Positions 1 to 8,264 are shown, counted from the first letter of the stretch. The stretch: 46,315 bases of DNA from Bacteroidales bacterium (GCA_022865305.1 JALHSP010000158.1:1-46315); one strand, 5' to 3'. Program-made: numbers and translations. The notes: a model not told the origin generated them from the letters alone.

Positions 1-57
1 TCCGGCAACAGCTACCTCAAGGGTACGCCTGACATTCTCCTGATCACCGGACATTAG
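1..57. other. Terminal fragment, coding strand undecided
   Basis: The first 57 bases are open on both strands. On the plus strand they read as the last 18 codons of a protein ending in PDILLITGH and a TAG stop. On the minus strand an ATG at 54-52 opens a start reading MSGDQENVRRTLEVAVAG that runs off the window edge, with an in-frame stop a short way upstream. Either could be the edge of a real gene and neither is recognised. Sequence to the left of the window is needed to decide. Confidence 0.25.
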
Positions 58-442
58 AAAAGAAGTATTAAAGTCTATTAGCCCTGGTTACATCCGGGGA
101 AGGCGGAGTTTCTTTCTAAACCCAGGAGCTTGAGGCGCAAAACAACGAAAATCCCGACTAAAGCTTAGCGTAATGTCGGGAGGATTGAAGTTGTTGATTT
201 TAAAGATTATTATTTTTTAACTAATAGTCAAACCTGTCAGGAAAAGATCTTTCTAAATATGTCATCAACATATTAAAATACTGCTTTTAATACGTTGATA
301 TTACACATATGAAAAGAAAGATAAAAGACAAAAGTTGAAGAAGGAAAAGTCGCAAATCAAATGTAAGAGAAATAAACAATCTATACATGATTTTGATTAT
401 TGTCTGGTATATATTGTTTACTTTTAAGATTAATATACAATT
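58..442. other. Gene-free AT-rich stretch with one hairpin
   Basis: No supportable coding region is visible here on either strand. The left part (about 60-185) has balanced base composition and contains the hairpin listed separately. From about 186 the sequence becomes strongly AT-rich and runs up to the small ORF at 443. No convincing promoter of the TTTG/TAnnTTTG form was found. Confidence 0.5.
153..180. repeat. Hairpin, possible REP-like or terminator element
   Basis: CCCGAC at 153-158 pairs perfectly with GTCGGG at 175-180. The 16-base loop is centred on AAGCTT. No T-run follows on either strand, so a rho-independent terminator is unlikely. A comparable CCCCGAG...CTCGGGG arm pair lies inside the element at 32491-32560, which hints at a dispersed family. 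That link is inference. Confidence 0.4.
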
Positions 443-892
443 ATGAAATCAAAGATTATCATTGTATTAGATTTCGTGGTGGGTTGTACTAACAGAGCAG
501 AAATAAAAAAATGCAAATCAGTGATACAGGATAATAATAAGCTGATTTCTCAGGCAGAATATGTTATTGAGAAACAGGAAGAGATAGCAGATAAGGGACG
601 ATTAATAAAAAGTGACAATGCTACATATTTTACTATACAGAAAAATGTTGATTATGAAAATGCTGTAAATGTAAAAGCTAACGTGGAAATTCTTAAAGAC
701 AATCTAAATGCTATTAATGGATTTTATAATGTTCTAATAAAAGCACATTCCAAAAGGTTACGTACAAAGCAAGATATAATTACTGATGCTAATAACAAGA
801 TTTTAAATGCGAAGAACAATATGCTGAAAGTAACAGGTGGATTATCACCAAAGGAATATATTTATAAAGACCTGCCGAAAGAACTGCAATAG
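443..892 (+). CDS. Small coiled-coil protein, possible lipoprotein
   Basis: This 149-residue protein is not recognised. It begins with a short hydrophobic stretch ending in VVGC at residues 12-15, which resembles a lipobox. However, an acidic residue (D10) sits inside the hydrophobic core, which is unusual for a signal peptide. The rest is rich in Lys, Asn, Glu and Ile. It looks largely helical and charged, compatible with a coiled coil over roughly residues 18-60 and 80-130. It is flanked by long AT-rich non-coding DNA and has no operon partner. Its codon use is more AT-rich than most of the window, so it may be acquired or fast-evolving. Whether it is expressed is uncertain. Confidence 0.5.
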   Translation: MKSKIIIVLDFVVGCTNRAEIKKCKSVIQDNNKLISQAEYVIEKQEEIADKGRLIKSDNATYFTIQKNVDYENAVNVKANVEILKDNLNAINGFYNVLIKAHSKRLRTKQDIITDANNKILNAKNNMLKVTGGLSPKEYIYKDLPKELQ

Positions 893-1087
893 ATTGTCAG
901 CATTATATTTTGATAATGATTTAATGAAAGTTATTGATTCATCTGATATAAAGAAATAAGCAGTATCTCCCGTTATGAAATAAATATGTCTGGCTGCAAT
1001 CTATCTATCTGAAGATAGAGGAAGGAAATGCCGCTGAAATATATTGGCTTAACTTTCGTGAGGCCGTTTTAATGAATTCTTTAGAAA

Positions 1088-2287
1088 TTACACCATCATG
1101 TTTTGAGAAGTAAGACGTGAAGTATAAGTTTTGTAAACCATTATTCCCCATGTAATTGCGAATACTATTATACCCAGATTAAGTTTTGCAAGTATTAACT
1201 TCGATACTACCCTGGGACAAAGAATGTCAATTGGCATAATTCCCATTAATACAAAATTCATCCATAATAGCACCTTCTCTAACCTGGTTTGGGTGGAGCA
1301 CAGATACCAGATCGCATAGCCAACCATTGCAATAACGTATGTATGTCCTTCAGAACTGATACCAAATAGAATGGACCAACTCATAATAATTCCAAGAAAC
1401 TGAGCCCGATGTAAAAACGATTCTTTAAATAACTTCAGTTTTAATAAGGTGAAACAAAGGATCACGAAAAGCACTCCTAATGAAATTAACCCCATAAATG
1501 GTTCAATAGATTTGAAGAATAAGCAAATCGGTCTGTAGATACTATAAAAGCGCAAAGCATCTGAATGGTTCATAACTGTCACAATCCATGATTGATAATA
1601 TGCTACCAATTCATTTGCCGGGATATGAATTAGTGGCAAGAGTAATAATATAATTCCCATCAGTACAGCATACAGCGCATTTTTCCAAAATCTGGGATAA
1701 AACAATAACATCGCTAGCTGAAAAATACCATACACTTTAATAAAACCTGACAGGAGAATAAGTAAGACGGCCCAAAACCCTTGTTTCTTCTCAAGCAGAG
1801 TAAATGAAAACAGAAACAGAGAAGCGACTACCGGATTAAACTGAACCGATAAAAGGGTGCTAAAAAGTAATAAAGCCGTGAAAAAAAATATGAATTTTTT
1901 CTTAACAAAACTAAATTGATCAGGCAGGGTAAAAACAGAAAAGTAAAATAGAGTATATGTAAATATATTCCAACAGAATACGCCAAGCCATCCTGGCAAA
2001 AGTGCAAACGGAGTAAATAAGATCGAGAAAAGCGGACCGTAAAGAAAGACATCAAGATGTTTTCCAAGAATTGACAGATGGCTCCAGTCAGAATAAGGAT
2101 TAATACCTGTCCAAAAATCAAGAGATCCATAAGAGAAAATCTGAAAGTTGTTATAGGACATCAGGATCGCCTCTTTCAAGGTAATTAAAAATGCAAAGAA
2201 AAATCCTATAAGATAGATTCTTCTTGGGGTTTTGGTCAATTCTTTTATTCCAGACAAAAGATTATTTATCATTAAATTGCTCATCAT
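1088..2287 (-). CDS. GT87-like (DUF2029) polytopic membrane glycosyltransferase
   Basis: The protein is about 400 residues with around ten hydrophobic segments. Near the N-terminus a loop contains DFWTGINPYSDWSHL followed by FLYGPLFSILFTPFALLPG. The Asp and the NPY/YGP pattern are characteristic of the glycosyltransferase 87 / DUF2029 family, a GT-C fold. These enzymes move a sugar, often mannose, from a polyprenyl-phosphate donor on the outer face of the inner membrane. The specific acceptor cannot be read from the sequence. A GTG 27 bases further upstream (2314) is also in frame. I prefer one of the clustered ATGs at 2287, 2284 or 2272 because the added residues are not a convincing extension; no strong ribosome binding site decides it. 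The gene stands alone, with long non-coding DNA upstream. Confidence 0.65.
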   Translation of the reverse strand: MMSNLMINNLLSGIKELTKTPRRIYLIGFFFAFLITLKEAILMSYNNFQIFSYGSLDFWTGINPYSDWSHLSILGKHLDVFLYGPLFSILFTPFALLPGWLGVFCWNIFTYTLFYFSVFTLPDQFSFVKKKFIFFFTALLLFSTLLSVQFNPVVASLFLFSFTLLEKKQGFWAVLLILLSGFIKVYGIFQLAMLLFYPRFWKNALYAVLMGIILLLLPLIHIPANELVAYYQSWIVTVMNHSDALRFYSIYRPICLFFKSIEPFMGLISLGVLFVILCFTLLKLKLFKESFLHRAQFLGIIMSWSILFGISSEGHTYVIAMVGYAIWYLCSTQTRLEKVLLWMNFVLMGIMPIDILCPRVVSKLILAKLNLGIIVFAITWGIMVYKTYTSRLTSQNMMV

Positions 2288-2314
2288 TAAGATTGTTTTT
2301 ATCAATAAGATCAC

Positions 2315-2776
2315 TAATAGTTTTCATGGTAAATTTTATTACTTGCAATGCGGGTAAACCTAATGGTCATGGCACTATATATTTGTGCTAACGTGTTGTG
2401 TGTCAAATAAAGGTAGATATATTTTACCATTTTGGAGTTATTATACACTATAAGTGATTATTAATTAATTTAAATTAGCAGGCACTTTTTGAACTTAATT
2501 CTCTAATTAGCAAATTCATAAGCAAAATCAATAAGCAAAACTGATGTTATTAAGTGTTATAAATTGATTTTAATGAAATTAAAACTATATATAACATTAT
2601 AATATTATGTCCGCCGGCTGCAGCTGCCTCAGCTGAAATTAATTTCAAAAGTTAACAGGAAAAGAGATTAAAAATTCACTGAAAAATCTTGAATAATTTA
2701 TTACCTTTATCATAAGATTATAGAAAACGTTATTTTATTTTATTATCGGGTAGTTTAATATTTTAATCATACTGCA
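2315..2776. other. AT-rich intergenic region between divergent genes
   Basis: These 460 bases separate the leftward GT87-like gene from the rightward LEA-like gene. A 19-codon ATG-initiated frame (2327 leftwards) overlaps the start of the GT87-like gene in another frame, and I do not regard it as a gene. A small GC-rich island at 2611-2635 contains the 8-base palindrome GCAGCTGC. A TACCTTTA box near 2702 resembles a Bacteroidota -7 element but lacks a correctly spaced TTTG. Promoters for both genes must lie here, but I cannot place them. Confidence 0.4.
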
Positions 2777-3169
2777 ATGGAAGAAAACACAAAGAAAGAA
2801 CCTGAAAATCAGGAAAAAGAAAGTTTGCTTGACAAAGCAAAAAAACTTGCTGATAAAGCCGATGACTTTATTGATGAAAATGTTGAAAAGCTGAAAAAGA
2901 GTAAAGCATTTGGATCGGTTACTGAAGCTTTCGACAAAGCCGGAGACTTTGTTGAGGACAAGGTTGAGGACATAAAGAGCGGAGAAGCAAAAGAAAAACT
3001 TAAAGCTTTTGCAGATAAGGCCGGAGACAAAGCTGAGGAAACATTATTGAAAGCTAAAAAATTCGGGAAAAATCTGGCTGATAAGACAGCTGATAAGCTT
3101 GAAGATATCGCTGCGGACATAAGGAAAAAGAATAAAGAAGAGAAAGAACCGGAGAATCCTGAAGCATAA
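2777..3169 (+). CDS. LEA-like / YtxH-like amphipathic helical stress protein
   Basis: This 130-residue protein is extremely hydrophilic, with no signal peptide or membrane segment. It is built of loosely repeated segments rich in Lys, Ala, Asp and Glu, of the type DKAGDFVEDKVEDIKSGEAK, and both ends are low-complexity Glu/Lys/Pro. This is the composition of late-embryogenesis-abundant-like or YtxH-like bacterial stress proteins, which form extended amphipathic helices and protect proteins or membranes during desiccation or osmotic stress. Its neighbours fit a stress role: Kbp, dodecin and an OmpA/glycine-zipper lipoprotein. The assignment is to a compositional class rather than a precise family. 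The antisense frames across it are shadows of its repetitive codons. Confidence 0.65.
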   Translation: MEENTKKEPENQEKESLLDKAKKLADKADDFIDENVEKLKKSKAFGSVTEAFDKAGDFVEDKVEDIKSGEAKEKLKAFADKAGDKAEETLLKAKKFGKNLADKTADKLEDIAADIRKKNKEEKEPENPEA

Positions 3170-3185
3170 ATTTATTAAAATAATT

Positions 3186-3216
3186 ATGGGCAGGTTCTTT
3201 AAACGATCCTGCCCAT
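3186..3216. terminator. Hairpin between convergent genes
   Basis: ATGGGCAGG at 3186-3194 pairs perfectly with CCTGCCCAT at 3208-3216 around a 13-base loop. It lies in the 80-base gap between the stop of the LEA-like gene (plus strand) and the stop of kbp (minus strand), where a shared terminator is expected. The downstream T-runs are short (TTTT on the plus side), so termination may be partial in each direction. Confidence 0.65.
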
Positions 3217-3249
3217 TCTGTTTTATAAAAACCTTTCTCCCTGTTCTGA

Positions 3250-3714
3250 TTATTTATCCAGAGGTGGAATAACAAGCACCTGTCCGGGATATATCAGGTT
3301 GGGATCCTTTAGCATTGGTTTGTTTGCCTCAAAAATAACATTGTATTTATTGGCGTTTCCATAAACCTCTTTTGCAATCTTTGAGAGGTAATCGCCTTTT
3401 TTCACAGTATAAAACTGTTTTTCAGGTTGTGGAGGAGCAACAACAGGCGGTTGTTTAACTACAATCCAGTCATCAACTGTTGATATTCCTTCAATATTCC
3501 CGGCAGTAACAATTACTTTGTTCTTATTATCCAGGGTATCAATACTTCCCATTAAAGTCACCTTGTCATCATCCACTTTTACCTGGATATCTATGGTATC
3601 AAAGCCAAATTTTTTAATATGAGCTGCAATCATGTCTGCTTTTTCCTGTTCTCTTTTAGCTTCGGATTTAAAGATTTTTTCACCTGCAGTTTTGATAAAT
3701 GAAATTAGTCCCAT
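3250..3714 (-). CDS. kbp: Potassium-binding protein Kbp (BON-LysM)
   Basis: This 154-residue cytoplasmic protein matches E. coli Kbp (YgaU, 149 residues) along its whole length as I remember it. It begins MGLISFIKTAGEKIF. A BON domain covers roughly residues 25-88, with the core NIEGISTVDDWI. A C-terminal LysM domain covers about 100-151, including FYTVKKGDYLSKIAKEVYG, IFEANKPMLKDPNLIYPGQ and a terminal VIPP. In E. coli, Kbp binds K+ selectively, changes conformation on binding, and helps growth at high external K+. It lacks a signal peptide, so its LysM domain is not acting on peptidoglycan outside. The dodecin gene lies 34 bases upstream on the same strand and the two probably form an operon. 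The damaged nhaP2 K+/H+ antiporter 2.5 kb away suggests a K+ theme in this neighbourhood. Confidence 0.93.
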   Translation of the reverse strand: MGLISFIKTAGEKIFKSEAKREQEKADMIAAHIKKFGFDTIDIQVKVDDDKVTLMGSIDTLDNKNKVIVTAGNIEGISTVDDWIVVKQPPVVAPPQPEKQFYTVKKGDYLSKIAKEVYGNANKYNVIFEANKPMLKDPNLIYPGQVLVIPPLDK

Positions 3715-3748
3715 GATAACGTCTGTTAAATTTGTAAATTATTATACG

Positions 3749-3952
3749 TCAGTTTAATACCTCAAATGTAATCTTTACATTTACACGGAATTCGGTAATT
3801 TTATTATTCTTTACCACAGCGCTCGTGTCCTGAACATAAACAGAACGGATTCCTTTAACAGTCTTGCCCGCAGTTTTAACAGCGATACTTGCAGCATCTT
3901 CCCAGCTTTTTGCTGATGATGCCATGATTTCAATTACTTTCAATACGGCCAT
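3749..3952 (-). CDS. Dodecin, flavin-storage protein
   Basis: This 67-residue protein has the standard dodecin length and pattern. It starts with VLKVIEIMASSAKSWEDA, has a single helix with Ala/Lys-rich residues, and ends with RVNVKITFEVL on the final strand. Dodecins assemble as hollow dodecamers of a beta-sheet wrapped round one helix and bind pairs of flavins, usually FMN or riboflavin in bacteria, as a buffer against free-flavin photochemistry. The Trp in SWEDA (residue 17) sits near where archaeal dodecins place their flavin-stacking Trp, but I cannot align it with certainty. The gene is upstream of kbp on the same strand, so the two are likely co-transcribed. Confidence 0.9.
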   Translation of the reverse strand: MAVLKVIEIMASSAKSWEDAASIAVKTAGKTVKGIRSVYVQDTSAVVKNNKITEFRVNVKITFEVLN

Positions 3953-4287
3953 GATTTGATAATTTAAGGTTAATTATTTGAAAAATAATATTTTAAAGAA
4001 AAAGAAATTACTTCGGTATGATTTCTTCCATTTTGTAAGGTACAAAAAATAATTCAGATTCAAAAGCCATACGGTATAACGAGTGATTTTTTTATCTAAA
4101 TTTGTATATAAGGTTTAAACCAACCATTTATATCTGGAATATTAAATAAGTTATTGATCTGATTCATAACTAAATATTTATTTTCTTATAAACGTATTAA
4201 AGAATTTTAATTAATGAGGTTACAATTCCGCGATAACTAACAAATTGTTTTTGTTAATCTTTTTTTCTAAAACTAAATACAATTATC
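3953..4287. other. Divergent promoter region between dodecin and the OmpA lipoprotein
   Basis: This 335-base AT-rich spacer holds the promoters of the leftward dodecin-kbp pair and the rightward OmpA-like lipoprotein. A perfect -7 box, TAAATTTG at 4097-4104, reads rightwards but has no TTTG at the expected distance and would leave a leader of about 180 bases. No coding frame or strong hairpin is visible. Confidence 0.4.
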
Positions 4288-4959
4288 ATGAAAAAGGTAA
4301 AAAACATTTCAATCATTTTCCTGGGTGCAGCCATTATTTTAGCAGGTTGCGCTTCAATGAAGAAATCCACCAAAGGTGCTGTGGTCGGAACAGCTGCTGG
4401 TGGCGCAATGGGTGCAGTTATTGGTAAAGCTGCAGGTAATACAGCCATGGGGGCAATAATCGGAGCAGCAGTCGGCGGTGCTACAGGTGCTGTTATCGGT
4501 CGCCAGATGGATAAGCAGGCTGAGGAGATAAAAAACACCGTGCCTGATGCAAAAGTGGAACGCGTTGGAGAGGGTATAGTAGTTGAATTCAGCAGTAACG
4601 TTTTATTTGCATTTGATAAATCGGATCTTTCAGCTGATGCCAAAATCAGTCTCGATAAGCTGGTTAAAGTCCTGAACGGCTATCCGGATACAAATATCGA
4701 ATTACAGGGACATCCAGACAGTAAAGGTACTGAGGCATATAATCAGACATTATCCGAAAAACGGGCTACTTCAGTTTCCGGTTATCTTTCAGGCCAGGAG
4801 ATAACTACCGGCCGGGTTACAATCAAAGGATTTGGTGAAACTGTACCAAAATATGACAATGAGACTGAAGAAGGCCGGGCTCAAAACCGCAGGGTTGAAT
4901 TCCTGATTACAGCAAATGAAAAGATGATAGCTGAAGCTGAAAAAGAAGCAGCTAAATAA
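4288..4959 (+). CDS. OmpA-family lipoprotein with glycine zipper (YiaD-like)
   Basis: This 223-residue protein has a lipoprotein signal ending in LAGC, with C21 as the lipidated residue. Residues about 30-75 are a glycine-zipper segment with repeats of GAVVGTAAGGAMGAVIGKAAG type. The rest is an OmpA C-terminal peptidoglycan-binding domain, residues about 95-210, with FAFDKSDLS, GHPDSKGTEAYN, LSEKRA and the NRRVE motif. It should sit in the outer membrane and hold it to peptidoglycan. In the usual GHTD motif the Thr is replaced by Pro (GHPDS), leaving the binding Asp in place. YiaD-type proteins with this architecture are common envelope-stress lipoproteins. The beta-barrel gene 39 bases downstream is probably in the same operon. 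Confidence 0.88.
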   Translation: MKKVKNISIIFLGAAIILAGCASMKKSTKGAVVGTAAGGAMGAVIGKAAGNTAMGAIIGAAVGGATGAVIGRQMDKQAEEIKNTVPDAKVERVGEGIVVEFSSNVLFAFDKSDLSADAKISLDKLVKVLNGYPDTNIELQGHPDSKGTEAYNQTLSEKRATSVSGYLSGQEITTGRVTIKGFGETVPKYDNETEEGRAQNRRVEFLITANEKMIAEAEKEAAK

Positions 4960-4998
4960 GTTACTTTTAATATTCTATAAATCTCAAAACTATTTAAT

Positions 4999-5652
4999 AT
5001 GAAGACAAGATTGTTTTCTTTTGTACTGATCCTCATACTTTCAACTTCTTTTGCCGTTTCACAAAAAACCTCTTTTGGAATTCTTGGAGGGATAAACCTC
5101 CAGAATCTGAACGGCAAAGATTCTGATGGTGACAAACTTGAACTCAGCCTGACTCCGGGTTTTCATGCCGGAGTTAATGTTCAGATACCTATAGCTCCTG
5201 ATTTTTATTTTCAATCTGGATTACTGTACACTTCAAAAGGAGCAAAAAATAATGAGGCTTCACCAACTGTAAAGGACAGGCTTACCTATCTCGAACTGCC
5301 TTTAAATGTAGTTTATAAAGGTTTACTGGGTAAAGGGCATGTTTTGCTTGGGTTCGGCCCTTACCTTGGCTATGCAATAAGCGGCAAGGTAATCTTTGAA
5401 ACCGACGTTAAACAGGATATTGAATTCACAAATGTTGTGGAGGCAAGTGCTCCTGCCCTTGCAACCTATTACAAAGCATTGGATGCAGGTGCCAATATTT
5501 TTGCCGGATTTGAAATGGCAAACGGTATCTTTTTCCAGCTGGATACTCAACTCGGATTGCTGAAAATCAACCCGGAGGATAAACGGATAACCGATGATAA
5601 AACTTCAATTAAAAATACGGGATTCGGTCTTTCGGCTGGATACAGGTTTTAG
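4999..5652 (+). CDS. PorT-like outer-membrane beta-barrel protein
   Basis: This 217-residue protein has a clear signal peptide: MKTRLF, a hydrophobic run, then cleavage near AVSQ at residue 21. The mature part alternates hydrophobic and polar residues in the pattern of an eight-strand barrel (PF13568-type, the PorT family). Examples are FGILGGINLQNL, GFHAGVNVQIPI, FYFQSGLLYTSKGA and the final GFGLSAGYRF, which ends in the terminal Phe preferred by the BAM machinery. Its ligand is unknown. It follows the OmpA-like lipoprotein and may serve the same envelope function. The stop codon coincides with the point where the homology of the convergent truncated esterase ends, so DNA downstream of this gene appears to have been deleted. 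Confidence 0.8.
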   Translation: MKTRLFSFVLILILSTSFAVSQKTSFGILGGINLQNLNGKDSDGDKLELSLTPGFHAGVNVQIPIAPDFYFQSGLLYTSKGAKNNEASPTVKDRLTYLELPLNVVYKGLLGKGHVLLGFGPYLGYAISGKVIFETDVKQDIEFTNVVEASAPALATYYKALDAGANIFAGFEMANGIFFQLDTQLGLLKINPEDKRITDDKTSIKNTGFGLSAGYRF

Positions 5653-6181
5653 CTTCAAATAATTGGGGTTCAGTTAGAAAAGTATACATTACAAATAACC
5701 CGCCATATGAATGTCCATAAAGTGTGTTTATCCCGTTAGTCGGATAAGTTTTATCAATGTAAGGGATTAATCCATTTTTTAAGAAGGCAAGAAATTTATC
5801 AGCACCGCCTGATAGTGCATTATCAGGAACATGCACAGGTAAAAAGTCCCTGTCACGCTGGTTTGCTTTTTCAATATAAGTGTTGGGTAATGCAACTATT
5901 ATAACAGAAGGAACATAATTTTCATTTTTGGTGAATTTGTAAATAAAAGGAAACAGACCAGTAAGCCATTCCCCATCGGTCAGATAGATAACTTCATATT
6001 TGTCAGCTGATCCGGGTTTATAGGTTTCCGGTAAGAATACTTTTAAAGAACGTTGTTCTTTCAGGATATCGGAATAAATAGAATCTTTGATCTCAGTAAG
6101 ATCCTGTGCAAAACAATTGTTTAACCGGAAGGTAAAAATCAGTAAAATTGTCAGAAATGACAGCCAAAAATTCTTTTTCAT
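5609..6181 (-). pseudogene. Truncated BesA/Fes-like alpha/beta-hydrolase esterase
   Basis: The first 177 residues look like an exported esterase of the enterochelin-esterase/BesA family. There is a signal peptide ending at NCFAQD, then LKVFLPETYKPGS, YEVIYLTDGEWL and the nucleophile elbow GHSYGGLFVMYTFL near residues 157-170. Homology stops at LTEPQLFEA. The next 13 codons are simply the antisense of the last codons of the beta-barrel gene. The catalytic Asp and His and the rest of the fold (normally about 100 or more further residues) are missing. The break falls at 5651-5653, exactly at the barrel gene's stop codon, so a deletion joined the two. The remnant cannot form a complete catalytic triad. 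Confidence 0.8.
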
Positions 6182-6240
6182 TTGTTTAGGTTTAATAATT
6201 AACTGATGTATGAAATACGGATTTATAACTGAAATGCTGC

Positions 6241-7524
6241 TTATGAATTTAAAATGCTTTTCATAATGCAGCTGTTGACCATACTGAGACTTTCAGCATT
6301 TTCTGCAAGGATCACCAGTTTGTCGTTCGGTTCAAGTACAGTAGAACCATTTGGTGTAATAAATTTCCCTTTCCTTTTAATTACTGCAATAATTGCTGAC
6401 CGTGGAAAACCCAGTTCAACAATCTGCTTTCCTACAGCAGGGCATTGTTCATCAAGTTCTATCTCTGTAAGTTCCGATTTAATGGTATCAGCCAGTTCAA
6501 TATCGGGAGGGGTTTTTTGTTTGGCTTTTTCAGGAATTGCAACATGAAGCCATTTTGCCACAAAAGAGAGGGTGGTCCCCTGGAGGAGAACCGAAGAGAG
6601 TGAAATAAAGAAAACCAGGTTAAAGATCATGTCGGCTTTTCCGACACCCTTCAAGCAGAGGGTATGTTGCAAAGACAATTGGTACAGCACCTCTTAATCC
6701 TACCCACGAAATAAATGTGAGGTTTCTCAGCTTAATCTTAAATGGAATAAGTGCAATAAATACACTTAATGGCCGGGCAACAAATATAAGAAATGCTGAG
6801 ACCAACATACCGATTCCGATAATGGGTACAATATGGCTTGGGAACACAAGCAATCCCAGGGTGAGAAATAATACGATCTGCATCAGCCATGCCAGACCGT
6901 CGAATACCTGCATTATTGTTTTTTTATGAATCAGATACTGATTTCCCAGATAAACCGCCGCCAGATATATAGCCAGGAATCCGTTACCTCCGATAAAATC
7001 TGTAAAAGACCATGTTAAGAACATCAGGGCGATAACAAGAACCGGATAAAGTCCTTCAAAATTAAGTTTTATCCTGTTTATCAATTCTTTTCCAAGACGG
7101 CCAAAGATCAGTCCGGCTGCAGCATCGGTCGAAGATACAATTGATCCGAGAAGAAGCCCTTCAAGAAATGTGAAGTCTGTCACCGCCCATACAAAAACAC
7201 CCACAGAAACAGCCGTAATCAGAACTCCGGCAGTAGACAGGGTCAAACCGTGCCAGAAAACAGGTTTTATCACCTCCCACCTTGTTTCAAGCCCTCCCGA
7301 AAAGAGTATGAAGTTAAGAGCAACATAGCCTATAAACCTGGCTATCCCGGGATCGTCAAAATATATTCCTCCGATGCCTTCCGATCCCGCAAGCATCCCG
7401 ATTATTACAAAGAAAATCAGGACAGGGACACCAAAACGGTATGATGTCTTTCCAGCCAGTATACTTATTATCAGAAGTACCGAGCCAATCAACAGAATAT
7501 TTCCTCAGTGCCGGATATAATCAC
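6241..7524 (-). pseudogene. nhaP2: NhaP2-type K+/H+ antiporter, damaged
   Basis: The family is clear. There is an Na_H_Exchanger membrane domain with SYRFGVP, GMLAGSEGIGG, LFSGGLETRW, SSTDAAA, FDGLAWLMQ and SWVGLRGAVPI, followed by a TrkA-C (RCK_C) domain. Such proteins exchange K+ for protons at the inner membrane. Three lesions are visible. (a) After STDAAA (codon boundary about 7112-7118) the sequence jumps in frame to GLIFGRLGKELINRI. About 60-70 residues are lost, including the conserved ESGSNDP ion-site motif. (b) A +1 shift in GGG at 6647-6649 separates PLLEG from VGKADMIFN. (c) The usual ENILLIGS start is reached only if one base is restored near 7497-7502; upstream codons from a GTG at 7524 then fit. 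Lesion (a) alone should abolish transport. A DUF3124 lipoprotein lies upstream on the same strand. Confidence 0.85.
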
Positions 7525-7584
7525 CAGGCAATCAATATAAAACCAGACAGGATTTCTGAATTGGGCTCTCTTCCTGCCTGTATA

Positions 7585-8121
7585 TCATTTTATTTCCCTT
7601 ATCACTTTACCTCTGCTTAAAACTGCAACACTCTGGTTAGGCTTCAGGCTTATAGTCACTGATTCCACAAGAGGTTCGGTAACGAGTGAATCGGAGATCC
7701 ATTCAATCAGAAAATTTGCACCATTACCGTTTTTATCTTCATATGGCACAAAAAAATCTTCTGTGGCTAGAGGATCGAGAATAATCTTTCCGTCGGTCAG
7801 AAAATCAGAAACCGGTTTGCCCTTTTTGTCAAAAAACAGGGCTTGTGTAATTGTTATCCGGTTATAGAGATCGGCGTTGTGGACGGCAATAAAAGCGCTC
7901 ATATCAAATTCCTCAATACCGACTATATGATAGGGAATATTGGAATATACAGGCATATACAATACCTGTCCTTTAAGCCCGGCAGATACAGGCTGATCGA
8001 CCTGCAACATTGTAGGATCAAAATCTCCCATTACCGGTTTAGGTTCGGGCTCTTTCAGTTTTTCAGTACGGCATGATGCAAGAATAAGAAGCAGCAAAAC
8101 CAGAGTATTCAGTTTTCCCAT
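7585..8121 (-). CDS. DUF3124 lipoprotein
   Basis: This 178-residue protein has a lipoprotein signal ending in LASC (C17). Residues about 50-165 match the DUF3124 family as I know it: VLYMPVYSNI, IAVHNADLYNRITIT, ALFFDKKGKPV, LDPLATEDFFV, and GNGANFLIEWISD in the C-terminal half. It is predicted to be anchored in the envelope facing the periplasm. No function is established for the family. It lies 60 bases upstream of the damaged nhaP2 gene on the same strand and may have been co-transcribed with it. Confidence 0.8.
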   Translation of the reverse strand: MGKLNTLVLLLLILASCRTEKLKEPEPKPVMGDFDPTMLQVDQPVSAGLKGQVLYMPVYSNIPYHIVGIEEFDMSAFIAVHNADLYNRITITQALFFDKKGKPVSDFLTDGKIILDPLATEDFFVPYEDKNGNGANFLIEWISDSLVTEPLVESVTISLKPNQSVAVLSRGKVIREIK

Positions 8122-8264
8122 TGGAAGAGTATTAATTCAGGACTTTTTACTCTATAAATATAGCAGATTTACTGCAAAAAACCTCTGAAAAATATTTTTA
8201 ACTTTAGCTGCTCTGACAGAAGTCAGCCGCAGCAGAATTTTTACAAACTGTAAAATCCGCAATA

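Noticed and set aside
1828-2130. 100-codon minus-strand frame inside the GT87-like gene
   Set aside because: It lies in another frame of a well-supported membrane protein and has no independent motif.
2809-3120. Open frame on the minus strand across the LEA-like gene
   Set aside because: It is the complement of repetitive Lys/Glu/Ala codons and yields a Ser/Phe/Ala-rich string with no protein-like features.
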